From the NCBI GenBank assembly GCA_029864225.1, contig JAOTTU010000124.1, positions 1 to 5,732 on the forward strand: 5,732 nucleotides of DNA, read 5' to 3'. The notes under the pieces are model-generated. The model made no database searches and had not been told where the DNA came from. It worked only from the letters and a program-made list of their open reading frames with translations. This document shows, in pieces, positions 1-5,732 of this stretch (the first letter of the stretch is position 1; each line of letters opens with the position of its first letter). This DNA comes from Gammaproteobacteria bacterium (GTDB lineage: Bacteria; Pseudomonadota; Gammaproteobacteria; UBA9214). A program made the position numbers and the translations under genes.

Positions 1-323
1 GAGTCATCTCCCTTTGAAAGAAAGTAGTCCGCACCGTTCCGAAAGGCTAGCTGACGGTTCTCCGGCAGGTCGTTGGTGGTTAGAATAACGATTACAATAT
101 CGCCATACACCCGCTTTATCTTTTTGGTTACGTCCAGTCCGTTTTCTCCAGGCAACTGGATGCCCATAAATATTAGATTCGGACGCCAATATTCAACCTT
201 GCTCAGCGCTTCTCTCCCGTCACCCGCTTCATCGACAGTAATCAACGGGAAGTACGAGAGCAATACGTCCGAAAGTGCTTGCCTGAAGCTGATATTATCC
301 TCAACAAGCAGGGTATTGAACAT
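1..323 (-). CDS. Response regulator receiver domain, partial, lacking the phospho-acceptor Asp
   Basis: This gene reads leftward and runs off the window edge, so only the first 107 residues are seen. They form an almost complete CheY-like receiver domain. It opens with MFNTLLVEDN, whose E8 and D9 are the usual metal-binding acidic pair. Further on, LTTND near residues 81-85 carries the switch Thr/Ser position, and FLSKG holds the conserved Lys at 104. The strand that normally ends in the phosphorylated Asp reads IFMGIQLPGENGL, so residue 54 is Gly (codon at 162-164) where family members have MD(I/V). Spacing to D9 and K104 fits that position. The normal role is phosphorelay signalling in the cytoplasm; without the Asp, ordinary phosphorylation is not expected. 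The protein could be a single-domain regulator or have an output domain such as a NarL-type helix-turn-helix beyond the edge. The ATG at 321-323 is chosen because the domain begins there; an in-frame GTG lies five codons upstream. The Shine-Dalgarno match is weak. GC content is lower than in the genes to the right. Confidence 0.88.
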   Translation of the reverse strand, partial: MFNTLLVEDNISFRQALSDVLLSYFPLITVDEAGDGREALSKVEYWRPNLIFMGIQLPGENGLDVTKKIKRVYGDIVIVILTTNDLPENRQLAFRNGADYFLSKGDD

Positions 324-970
324 TGATGTGTCACCCACTCAGATCGACTAGTGTGCTGCGTATTTGTTCACTTAAAATCCTGATGAAATTGTTGCCAGTT
401 ATCTGGTAGCTAAGCACTCTATATTTCTCCATGTAACTGCGCCCTTGCGATTGCCGGTCCCTACGATACCGCCGCCGTGCATGTTGAGAGGTTTCTTTAG
501 CGTCGAAAAAAGGCCTGCATTCATTGTTAATCGTTGTCCTTGCAGCAAGATAGCAAACTAGATGCAAAACCTGTGCCTTCCTGCGCAAGGCGGGAAAAGC
601 CCTGCAGTTTAATGCGGTGGTGGGATTTGAGCCGAGTGCTAACACGATCGGGACCGTTTATTTAGTCGCCGTTACCCGACAGTTAATCCGTTGCGGCGGC
701 TATCTGGCTGATTAGAGCAGAAAACTTTTGTCGCTATAAGTTGACGCAAGTCAGCCGGTGGATCCACAGTCTGGCCGGCTCGCGGAGCATTCACAGCCGG
801 GTTATCTGGTTCCAATACACGACGAGAAGAACGCTACACGATGAATTTCCCACTAAGTGCCGGGTAATAATGGTATTACACCAAATCCACATCCATGGGC
901 CTGCGCATGGTTGCCTCCCTTCCTTCAGTCTCTGGCTGCACTGTCGTAGTCTGGCATAGAATGGATATCA
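324..970. other. Long AT-richer intergenic region between divergent genes
   Basis: This 647-base stretch separates the leftward receiver gene from the rightward exported-protein gene. It must hold the promoters of both unless the receiver gene is co-transcribed with something I cannot recognise. The open frames in it are short, start with GTG or TTG or lack a ribosome binding site, and translate to Arg- and His-rich sequence with no domain I recognise. One leftward frame (331-645) ends eight bases before the receiver ATG; its last 33 codons could be a tiny leader ORF, but nothing supports translation. The left half samples at about 35-47% GC, against up to 70% inside the large gene. I found no convincing sigma-70 hexamer pair or sigma-54 element on either strand. 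One perfect AT-rich inverted repeat is listed separately. Confidence 0.6.
864..879. repeat. AT-rich perfect inverted repeat, possible operator
   Basis: GTAATA and TATTAC form a perfect 6-base inverted repeat separated by ATGG. It lies 91 bases upstream of the large exported-protein gene, in otherwise mixed sequence. The size and symmetry suit a dimeric repressor or activator site, and it lies where a promoter of that gene could be. A 6-base palindrome with a short spacer also occurs by chance at this length scale, so a regulatory role is only a possibility. Confidence 0.25.
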
Positions 971-3535
971 ATGATTTCAGTCCGCTTCCCAATCATCCGC
1001 ACCAACTCCCGGTTCAGCGCTGGCAGGTGGACGGGTCTGACGGCGGTATTGATGGCCTGCATGAGCCTGTTGCCAGATCGCGTACTCGCGGGTGGCGGTC
1101 CTGAAAATGTACTGGTGGTCGTCAACGGGGATTCACCAGTCTCCCTGCAAGTCGCCAACGCCTATGTGGAGATGCGCGAGATCCCGCAGGGACATGTGCT
1201 CTGGTTGCATGATATCCCCTATCCGGACAGCATCAGTATCGATACCTTCCGGGCCCGTATATGGAAACCCATCCGTGATTTCATTTCGCAAAACCGGCTC
1301 GATGATGAGATTGATATCATTGCCTACTCGGCAGATTTTCCCTATGCCGTCAATTTCGCCGTGTCCCTCAAGGCCAACAAGCTCCCCAAGCTGAAATATC
1401 ACGGGAAAGAGGCCTCCCTGACGGGGCTAACCTATTTCGCCCGCCATGTTGAAACCGGGAGCCCCTATTATCTGGCAGGCAATGCCAACCGGTATTTCCG
1501 CCGTAATCTGGCCCCGGGCAGGCACCTGCCGCGTTCCCTGACGGATGCGGAAACCCGCTTGCAGCGCGTGGCGGATAAGGCATTCCGAAAAAAGGATTAT
1601 CAGGCAGCGCTTGCAAGCTATGAATCACTGGCCCAGGGTTTTCCCGAGCATGGCGGCTTGTGGCATGGACTGGCCCGGAGTCATGCTGCCCTCGGTAATA
1701 CCGGGGAGGCCATGGTGGCATTGCAGCAGGCGGTCAACCATGGCTGGTCCAACAGCCTGCAAACCCGGAATGACCGCTATCTGGAAGTACTTTCTGACGA
1801 TCCCGCGTGGCAACGCCTGCTGGATCGCATGGAAGAGCGCAATGGTCCGTTTCAGGCAGCTCATGGTTTCAGCGCTCACTATGAGTGGACCGGCGCGACA
1901 CAGCCAGTGAAGACGTTCAGAAGTGACTCCCTCAACAGCTATTACCTTGCGACGCTGCTGGCCTACACCGGTACCTACGGGAATAGCGTCCCCGAGGTGA
2001 AAAACTATCTCGCAGCTGCGCGTTCCAGCGACGGGACCCAACCAGACGGCACGGTGTACCTGCTTGCGAACAACGACGTGCGTGCCGAGACGCGGCAACC
2101 CCTGTTTCTGGAAACCGTCGCAGCACTGGAACGTCGCGGGCACCGTGCCGAAATATTAAGCCGGGGACAAGCGCAGCAGAATGGTATCCTGCCGCAGGGC
2201 AAGGAGGATGTCATCGGTGCCGTGATAGGTGCTGCAAAATTCAAGTGGCAGTCCTCCGGCAGTCGCCTGCTACCCGGCGCCATCGCCGAATCCCTGACCA
2301 GTTACGGGGGGCATTTCAACAGTCACAAGCAGACCAAACTCACGGAGTTTCTCCGTTACGGTGCCGCCGGTGCAAGTGGTGCGGTGGCCGAACCGTTCAG
2401 CATCCAGGCAAAATTTCCGGTGCCGCTGCTGCATGTCCATTACGCGGACGGTTGTTCCCTTGCCGAGGCCTTCTACCAAAGTGTGGAAGCACCGTATCAG
2501 CTGCTGATCGTTGGTGATCCACTGGCCCGGCCTTATGCCCGCTTTGCCGGTGTCGAGCTGGCCTCACCCGACCCGCACACCCCGTGGTCCGGTGTCGTAA
2601 CACTGCAGCCGAAGGTTATGCCGGCGCCGGACCGACCGATTGCCCAGCTTGAATTGTGGGTCGATGGGCAGCTGATTGCCTATGCGCTGCCAAACCAGCC
2701 CTTTAGCTGGGATACGCGAAGCAGTGATGATGGCTTTCACGAGCTCAGGCTGGTGGCCATGGAAGCTGGCCCCATTGAAACCCGGTCATATGCTCGTATC
2801 GGAGTGATGCTGGCCAATAGCGATCATCGCCTCGCCCTGGATCCACAGCAGCAGCGGGTCCGCCACGGTGACACCATTACCGTTTCCGGTACGGCCGCCG
2901 GGGGCAGTGAGGCGGCTGTCTGGCAGGGCAACCGGAAGCTGGCATCCGCCCCCGTGAACGAGGGGCGTTGGCGGCTGCGGATTGATTCGCAAATGCTTGG
3001 CGCCGGCCCGGTCTCACTGGATGTACGCGTGACCTTTTACGATAATACCGTGGTGCGCAGTGCACCCCTGAAGATTGATATTGAGCCGCCGGAGTTTACC
3101 GGGAAAGCAGAGAGCACCCGGCGGCAGGATCCCGGGAAAATTGAGACAGCCGAGACCGAAGGCAAGCCCAAAGAGTCCAAGCCGGTAAAACTGGGTGGCA
3201 AGCTGCGTGATATAACCGATGTGCAACACCTCACCATGGCGGGGCAGTTCGTGGTCGCTCACTCCGGCTTTTTTGAACTCGTTGTTTCCGGCGCAGGAGA
3301 AATCAGCCTCGCTGTCGATGCCCGTCCTCAACTGTCAAACCAGACTCTGGTCAATAAACAGACACGGTTTTTCCCGCTGGCACTGGAGCATGGCCCGCAT
3401 GATCTGACGATTGAATTTTCACCCGCGGATAACAGGCCATACCTGAAGCTAATGCTGGAAGGCGATCAGGTCGCCACCATACCCGAGGTCAGGGTGGTCA
3501 GCGAAATTCGCAACAAGGCAAATACAACGCCCTGA
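971..3535 (+). CDS. Exported TIGR03790-family protein with TPR insert and Ig-like/PA14-like C-terminus
   Basis: The 854-residue product begins with an Sec-type signal peptide. It has a long basic n-region (R5, R10, R14, R19), a hydrophobic core LTAVLMACMSLL (23-34) and a likely cut after VLA (residue 40). Residues 46-180 match the N-terminal half of the TIGR03790 family: NVLVVVNGDSPVSLQVAN, then REIP, then TGLTYFARHV. Residues about 195-290 look like two TPR units (KKDYQAALASYESLAQ; LGNTGEAMVALQQAVNHGW) plus a degenerate third. The family domain resumes near 318 with NSYYLATLLAYTG, TVYLLANNDVRAETRQ, LTSYGG, GAAGASGAVAEP, LAEAFYQSV and LLIVGDPLARPYA (to 523). Two Ig-like beta domains follow (about 541-614 and 618-704), then a Lys/Glu/Pro-rich linker (705-742) and a PA14-like beta domain (745-843). 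The fold may be related to caspase/gingipain peptidases, but catalytic residues are not assigned. There is no membrane anchor or PEP-CTERM tail. The start has only a weak GGA; the next Met would destroy the signal peptide. Function is unknown; probably periplasmic or secreted. Confidence 0.88.
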   Translation: MISVRFPIIRTNSRFSAGRWTGLTAVLMACMSLLPDRVLAGGGPENVLVVVNGDSPVSLQVANAYVEMREIPQGHVLWLHDIPYPDSISIDTFRARIWKPIRDFISQNRLDDEIDIIAYSADFPYAVNFAVSLKANKLPKLKYHGKEASLTGLTYFARHVETGSPYYLAGNANRYFRRNLAPGRHLPRSLTDAETRLQRVADKAFRKKDYQAALASYESLAQGFPEHGGLWHGLARSHAALGNTGEAMVALQQAVNHGWSNSLQTRNDRYLEVLSDDPAWQRLLDRMEERNGPFQAAHGFSAHYEWTGATQPVKTFRSDSLNSYYLATLLAYTGTYGNSVPEVKNYLAAARSSDGTQPDGTVYLLANNDVRAETRQPLFLETVAALERRGHRAEILSRGQAQQNGILPQGKEDVIGAVIGAAKFKWQSSGSRLLPGAIAESLTSYGGHFNSHKQTKLTEFLRYGAAGASGAVAEPFSIQAKFPVPLLHVHYADGCSLAEAFYQSVEAPYQLLIVGDPLARPYARFAGVELASPDPHTPWSGVVTLQPKVMPAPDRPIAQLELWVDGQLIAYALPNQPFSWDTRSSDDGFHELRLVAMEAGPIETRSYARIGVMLANSDHRLALDPQQQRVRHGDTITVSGTAAGGSEAAVWQGNRKLASAPVNEGRWRLRIDSQMLGAGPVSLDVRVTFYDNTVVRSAPLKIDIEPPEFTGKAESTRRQDPGKIETAETEGKPKESKPVKLGGKLRDITDVQHLTMAGQFVVAHSGFFELVVSGAGEISLAVDARPQLSNQTLVNKQTRFFPLALEHGPHDLTIEFSPADNRPYLKLMLEGDQVATIPEVRVVSEIRNKANTTP

Positions 3536-3606
3536 TGATAAGAATGCCTGCAAACCGGTAGATTACAGGCACATAGCGGTGTTCCTGCAGGGAAGGCCGG
3601 TAGGCC
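3536..3606. other. Spacer between convergent genes, no strong terminator
   Basis: This 71-base spacer separates the ends of the exported-protein gene and the SPFH gene, so transcription from both sides should stop here. I see only short stems. GCCTG/CAGGC at 3546-3570 has a loop of about 15 bases. AGGCC/GGCCT at 3594-3607 has a GGTA loop and overlaps the SPFH stop codon. Neither is followed by a T-run on either strand, so an intrinsic terminator is not supported; Rho-dependent ending or read-through remain open. Confidence 0.4.
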
Positions 3607-4455
3607 TCAGTGCTTCATCAGCTTGTCGGTCGGCAGGATCATGTCGAAGCCTTGCATGTTGGCCGGCACCACAATGGTATTGGCACCCGTCTCTGCAAAC
3701 TTCTGCAGGGTAAGGTTGAGCTCATGCTGCAGGTACTCGCTGGTCAGGGTCTCGTTGATAATGTCGTTGGCATTAGCGATGCCCTGCGCACGGATGGCCT
3801 CGATCTCGGCATTCTTGCGCTCGATCTCGACCATGATCTGCTTGGCCTCCAGCCGCTTCTGGTTGGCAACTGCCTCACGGATCGATTCCTCAATAGAGGG
3901 GTCAGTCAAAACTGAACGGATTACCACGCGGGTAATCTCGAAGACGTCGGGATCGTTGCTATCCAGGCTCTCCATCAGACGGGTCTTGATGGAATCGGCG
4001 ATCTGCTCGCGTTTCTTGTGCATTGTAAGCGAGTCAATCCGGGCAACGGTCTCGTAGGCAGCACGGCGTGCCTCGCGGAAAACCAGGCGGTAGGCCGGAA
4101 AATAGCTGTCGGACTCATTGTCGTACTGGTGGGCGTTGGCATACTTGACGTACAGATCTGAAATTTGATTGCTTGCTGCCTTGTAGAAGATCGTGACATC
4201 CATGTCACGCAGCGAGAGGTTGTCGGCCGCCTTGGGTGTCAAATCGGTGAGGTCGATCGCGATTTCCTTGCCGACAAACTCGGCGATCTGGGTGACCACG
4301 GGTAGCTTGAGATTCAGGCCGGGAGAGGACTCTTCCGGATTGACCTTGCCGAGGGTCTTCCTGACACCCACGTTGCCTGACTCGATCAGAACTACCGAGA
4401 AATAGAGAAATGTGATGACCAGGATACCGAAAAATATCGTTGCAGCAGAACGCAT
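3607..4455 (-). CDS. SPFH/prohibitin-like membrane protein (band 7 family)
   Basis: The 282-residue product has one N-terminal membrane helix (about residues 4-24, ATIFFGILVITFLYFSVVLI). The SPFH/PHB domain follows: ESGNVGVRKTLGKV, then SPGLNLKLPVVTQI, a hallmark G-x-N/H-x-K-x-P pattern, and on to about residue 190 with VFEITRVVIRSVLTDPSIEESI. Residues about 192-230 (EAVANQKRLEAKQ to EAIRAQGIANAN) form the charged Ala/Glu-rich coiled coil typical of the family, ending in the short GANTIVVPANMQGF segment. Proteins like this form large ring-like oligomers on membranes and, in the best-known cases (HflK/HflC, mitochondrial prohibitins), surround and regulate AAA proteases. It resembles prohibitins more than HflC, but no FtsH partner is in view, so no symbol is given. 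The start at 4455 is preferred over an ATG at 4545 because a strong AAAGGAGA precedes it and the membrane helix starts right after it. It is last in a run of four minus-strand genes. Confidence 0.93.
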   Translation of the reverse strand: MRSAATIFFGILVITFLYFSVVLIESGNVGVRKTLGKVNPEESSPGLNLKLPVVTQIAEFVGKEIAIDLTDLTPKAADNLSLRDMDVTIFYKAASNQISDLYVKYANAHQYDNESDSYFPAYRLVFREARRAAYETVARIDSLTMHKKREQIADSIKTRLMESLDSNDPDVFEITRVVIRSVLTDPSIEESIREAVANQKRLEAKQIMVEIERKNAEIEAIRAQGIANANDIINETLTSEYLQHELNLTLQKFAETGANTIVVPANMQGFDMILPTDKLMKH

Positions 4456-4463
4456 GACCCTAA

Positions 4464-4471
4464 TCTCCTTT
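4464..4471 (-). promoter_or_regulatory. Ribosome binding site deciding the SPFH gene start
   Basis: AAAGGAGA on the minus strand, with GGAG ending 9 bases before the ATG at 4453-4455. It is the best Shine-Dalgarno match in the window and fixes the start at residue 31 of the longer open frame, which itself has an upstream ATG at 4545 with no such site. Confidence 0.8.
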
Positions 4472-4569
4472 AAGAATGCCAGACCTCTCATAAATGTCCT
4501 CAAGACCCGCCGTAAGGCAGCCGGTACCATCAAAGAAATGCCCATCAGGAGATACTGATCGGCCTGTCA

Positions 4570-4588
4570 CAGTATTTCTATAATACCG
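4570..4588. repeat. AT-rich inverted repeat in the SPFH leader
   Basis: GTATT and AATAC (4572-4576 and 4582-4586) flank a 5-base loop; as minus-strand RNA the stem extends outward by one G-U and one C-G pair. It lies about 30 bases past the stop codon of the upstream 140-residue gene. There is no following T-run, so it is not a standard terminator. It might be an operator overlapping a weak -10 element, or chance. Confidence 0.25.
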
Positions 4589-4618
4589 GCGTACACCTCT
4601 GCCGAGACCCACTTCCGG

Positions 4619-5041
4619 TTACGATTGTTGCAGCATCTCGCCGAGCTGCAGCGGAGCCCGCCGTTCATCCTGTTCATACCAGCGCCGGAATACCTCAACT
4701 CCGGCTTCCAGATAGCGGCGTTCGTCCCCGTTGTCCAGGAAACCCTGCAGGCGTTCGCTGATGCTGCCGGTCTCGGTCACCGGCATGTTGAAATACCTGT
4801 CGAGAAACATCACGAACAAGGCAAGGGTCTGGGTTTCATCCAGTCCCTGCTCCCTGGCCAGGTAGTCGATCGCGCCGAAGTGAAAGGCCATCACCTTGCG
4901 CTGCTTGGGCGGATAGCGGCCTATGTCTTCGGCATCGACGCCCTGGATGGTGGCGGTGGTAAAGCGGTCCACGATCTTGCGTGCATCGTCGAGTGGATTA
5001 ACGCGGGGCTCCGCGCCGAACAGTTTGCTGAAAAGTCCCAT
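4619..5041 (-). CDS. Conserved-looking soluble protein of unknown function (140 aa)
   Basis: I do not recognise this family. The product starts MGLFSKLFGAEP, a short amphipathic opening that could lean on the membrane surface, and then appears almost entirely alpha-helical. Notable stretches are DDARKIVDRFTTATI (18-32), PPKQRKVMAFHFGAIDYLA (44-62), LALFVMFLDRYFN (73-85) and a charged C-terminal part with ERRYLEAGVEVFRRWYEQD (about 106-124). There are no cysteines, no signal peptide and no membrane helix. Third-position composition and the balanced, non-repetitive protein sequence support real coding. The upstream membrane-protein gene ends 38 bases before its ATG, consistent with one operon. 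The ribosome binding site is weak (an AG-rich ACAAGAA). The frame would also fit no other start without losing the N-terminal motif. A role tied to its membrane-protein neighbours is inference. Confidence 0.8.
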   Translation of the reverse strand: MGLFSKLFGAEPRVNPLDDARKIVDRFTTATIQGVDAEDIGRYPPKQRKVMAFHFGAIDYLAREQGLDETQTLALFVMFLDRYFNMPVTETGSISERLQGFLDNGDERRYLEAGVEVFRRWYEQDERRAPLQLGEMLQQS

Positions 5042-5079
5042 GATTCTTGTCTGCCTGTTGCGGGTGTGAGTCTGCGTTG

Positions 5080-5487
5080 TTAATCGTTGATCATTGCCGT
5101 ACGTCGAAGTTCGCGCTGGGCCGACTGGAACACAGTGACCAGCACGATGCCGGTGAGCAGGAAATTGAACAGCTTTTCGCTATTGAATGACGCGACCGCA
5201 TCTGTTTCCAGGGGCAGTTCAACCAGCGTGAATATGGGGAGCATGACGCCCAGAAACAGGATGAGCAGGTTGACGCTGCTCTCGGCCATGGCGATGAGGG
5301 GCGTATAGCTGGTCTGCCAGTAGCAGCCCGCCGCGCACAGCAGGCAAAAACCGTAATAGAGATAGCGGTATTCGGGCAGGGTCAGGCCGGATGCCCTGAC
5401 GCTGATACCGTAGCGAACGTCCAGAAGCAGGAACAGCGGCGTAAGCAGGTAATACGCCCTGACCAGGCTGCCTTGTGTCAGCGCCAT
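5080..5487 (-). CDS. Four-helix integral membrane protein of unknown function
   Basis: The 135-residue product has four likely membrane segments: about residues 11-23 (YYLLTPLFLLLDV), 43-58 (LYYGFCLLCAAGCYW), 68-89 (NLLILFLGVMLPIFTLVEL within it) and 105-121 (LFNFLLTGIVLVTVF). The tail is short and basic (RELRRT). I do not recognise the family and no catalytic motif stands out. The start at 5487 (MALTQGSLVR) is chosen because the frame upstream of it, open to 5619, is an Arg-rich shadow overlapping the preceding PLDc_N gene; the site before it (CCGGA) is weak. It sits 50 bases after the PLDc_N gene and 38 bases before the 140-residue gene, suggesting co-transcription and translational coupling from upstream. 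Two cysteines (48, 51) and a third (55) cluster in helix 2, which may be incidental. Confidence 0.8.
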   Translation of the reverse strand: MALTQGSLVRAYYLLTPLFLLLDVRYGISVRASGLTLPEYRYLYYGFCLLCAAGCYWQTSYTPLIAMAESSVNLLILFLGVMLPIFTLVELPLETDAVASFNSEKLFNFLLTGIVLVTVFQSAQRELRRTAMIND

Positions 5488-5537
5488 TCCGGAAGCCCAT
5501 GCGCCGGCATGCGTCGGTCCAAGATCGGTTGCGTCAT

Positions 5538-5720
5538 CTAGGCGGACGACTCGCGCGGTCCGGCGAAATACCAAACGATGACACCGATCAATGGCAGCGC
5601 GAGTACCAGCACGATCCACAGGGTTTTGCTGCCGGTCGTTGCCGAACTCTGGAATATGTTCAGGATGGCCCAGACGTCGGCCGCCAGGATCAGTATTCCG
5701 AATATGCTTCCGATTTCCAT
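5538..5720 (-). CDS. PLDc_N-type small membrane protein (60 aa)
   Basis: This 60-residue protein consists of two membrane helices (about 4-23 and 33-52) joined by a short polar loop. The pattern ADVWAILNIFQS, then SKTLWIVLVLALPLIG and WYFAGPR is that of the PLDc_N domain, the N-terminal membrane module of cardiolipin synthases and related phospholipase D proteins. Here it stands alone with no catalytic HKD domain downstream, so no enzymatic activity is expected. Stand-alone versions are common in bacteria and of unknown role. The start is well supported: GAGAGG on the minus strand (5727-5732) lies 6 bases before the ATG. It is the first gene of the minus-strand cluster visible here; its promoter lies beyond the right edge. 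The whole protein is in view. Confidence 0.87.
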   Translation of the reverse strand: MEIGSIFGILILAADVWAILNIFQSSATTGSKTLWIVLVLALPLIGVIVWYFAGPRESSA

Positions 5721-5726
5721 CTTGAT

Positions 5727-5732
5727 CCTCTC
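5727..5732 (-). promoter_or_regulatory. Ribosome binding site of the PLDc_N gene
   Basis: GAGAGG on the minus strand, 6 bases from the ATG at 5718-5720, at the very edge of the window. It supports this start for a gene short enough to be doubted. Confidence 0.6.

Larger units (their letters stand above)
4456..4618 (-). other. 163-base leader upstream of the SPFH gene
   Basis: This gap is much wider than those between the other three cluster genes, so it could hold a separate SPFH promoter, a processing site or an attenuating structure. The part nearest the gene stays open in frame for 30 codons, but these read as non-domain sequence and are probably untranslated. On the minus strand a TATTAT (4580-4585) resembles a -10 box, but no matching -35 hexamer lies 16-18 bases upstream. 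An inverted repeat overlaps it. Confidence 0.4.

Noticed and set aside
380..410. Minus-strand TGGCA-like sequence resembling a sigma-54 promoter before the receiver gene.
   Set aside because: The -24 half is partial and the GC of the -12 element is missing at the required spacing.
524..536. A 13-base sequence TTGTTAATCGTTG that recurs at 5077-5089.
   Set aside because: One shared 13-mer in a window of this size is close to chance expectation, and no longer repeat or element ends flank it.
616..633. On the minus strand, GGCTCAAATCCCACC resembles a tRNA T-loop, suggesting a tRNA or an integration remnant.
   Set aside because: The flanking bases do not pair as a T-stem and no anticodon or acceptor arm can be built around it.
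331..645. Leftward open frame of 104 codons ending just before the receiver gene.
   Set aside because: It starts with GTG without a ribosome binding site, has a run of Arg codons, and matches no domain I recognise; a short leader peptide from its last part cannot be excluded.
741..1104. Rightward open frames around the start of the large gene.
   Set aside because: They use a TTG start or overlap the signal peptide region in another frame, and give His/Arg/Trp-rich sequence with no domain.
3490..3535. Possible PEP-CTERM or other sorting tail on the exported protein.
   Set aside because: The C-terminus (EIRNKANTTP) has no hydrophobic helix, PEP motif or basic tail.
4456..4545. Thirty-codon N-terminal extension of the SPFH protein from the ATG at 4545.
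   Set aside because: There is no good ribosome binding site for it, whereas AAAGGAGA precedes the internal ATG at 4455 and the membrane helix then lies at the usual place.
4579..4584. Perfect plus-strand TATAAT.
   Set aside because: No -35 element lies at a proper distance and there is no plus-strand gene downstream of it in the window.

Overview
The window is a GC-rich bacterial chromosome fragment, most likely from a gammaproteobacterium or related proteobacterium. This rests on overall protein character only: there is no rRNA or other marker gene, so the placement is tentative. It holds six protein-coding genes. Five are on the minus strand and one large gene is on the plus strand. I see no tRNA or rRNA gene, insertion sequence, CRISPR array or phage gene.

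Left end (1-970): a minus-strand response-regulator receiver domain runs off the left edge. It looks intact except that the expected phospho-accepting aspartate is a glycine. It is followed by a 647-base stretch, distinctly AT-richer than the rest, with no convincing gene. That stretch separates it from the divergent large gene and should carry the promoters of both.

Centre (971-3535): one plus-strand gene encodes an 854-residue exported protein. It has a signal peptide, then a TIGR03790-type domain that appears to be split by a TPR insert, two Ig-like beta domains, a charged linker and a PA14-like C-terminal beta domain. This is the most unusual gene of the window. The family has no established biochemical function; as I recall, it is found in genomes that have exosortase protein sorting.

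Right part (3607-5732): four minus-strand genes, in transcription order: a 60-residue PLDc_N-type two-helix membrane protein, a 135-residue four-helix membrane protein of unknown function, a 140-residue soluble unknown protein, and a 282-residue SPFH/prohibitin-like membrane protein. Gaps between the first three are about 50 and 38 bases, so they plausibly form an operon. The SPFH gene follows after 163 bases with its own strong ribosome binding site and may be co-transcribed or separately promoted. The SPFH gene and the large exported-protein gene converge on a 71-base spacer without a strong terminator. The common theme of this cluster is membrane organisation, but a joint function is inference.
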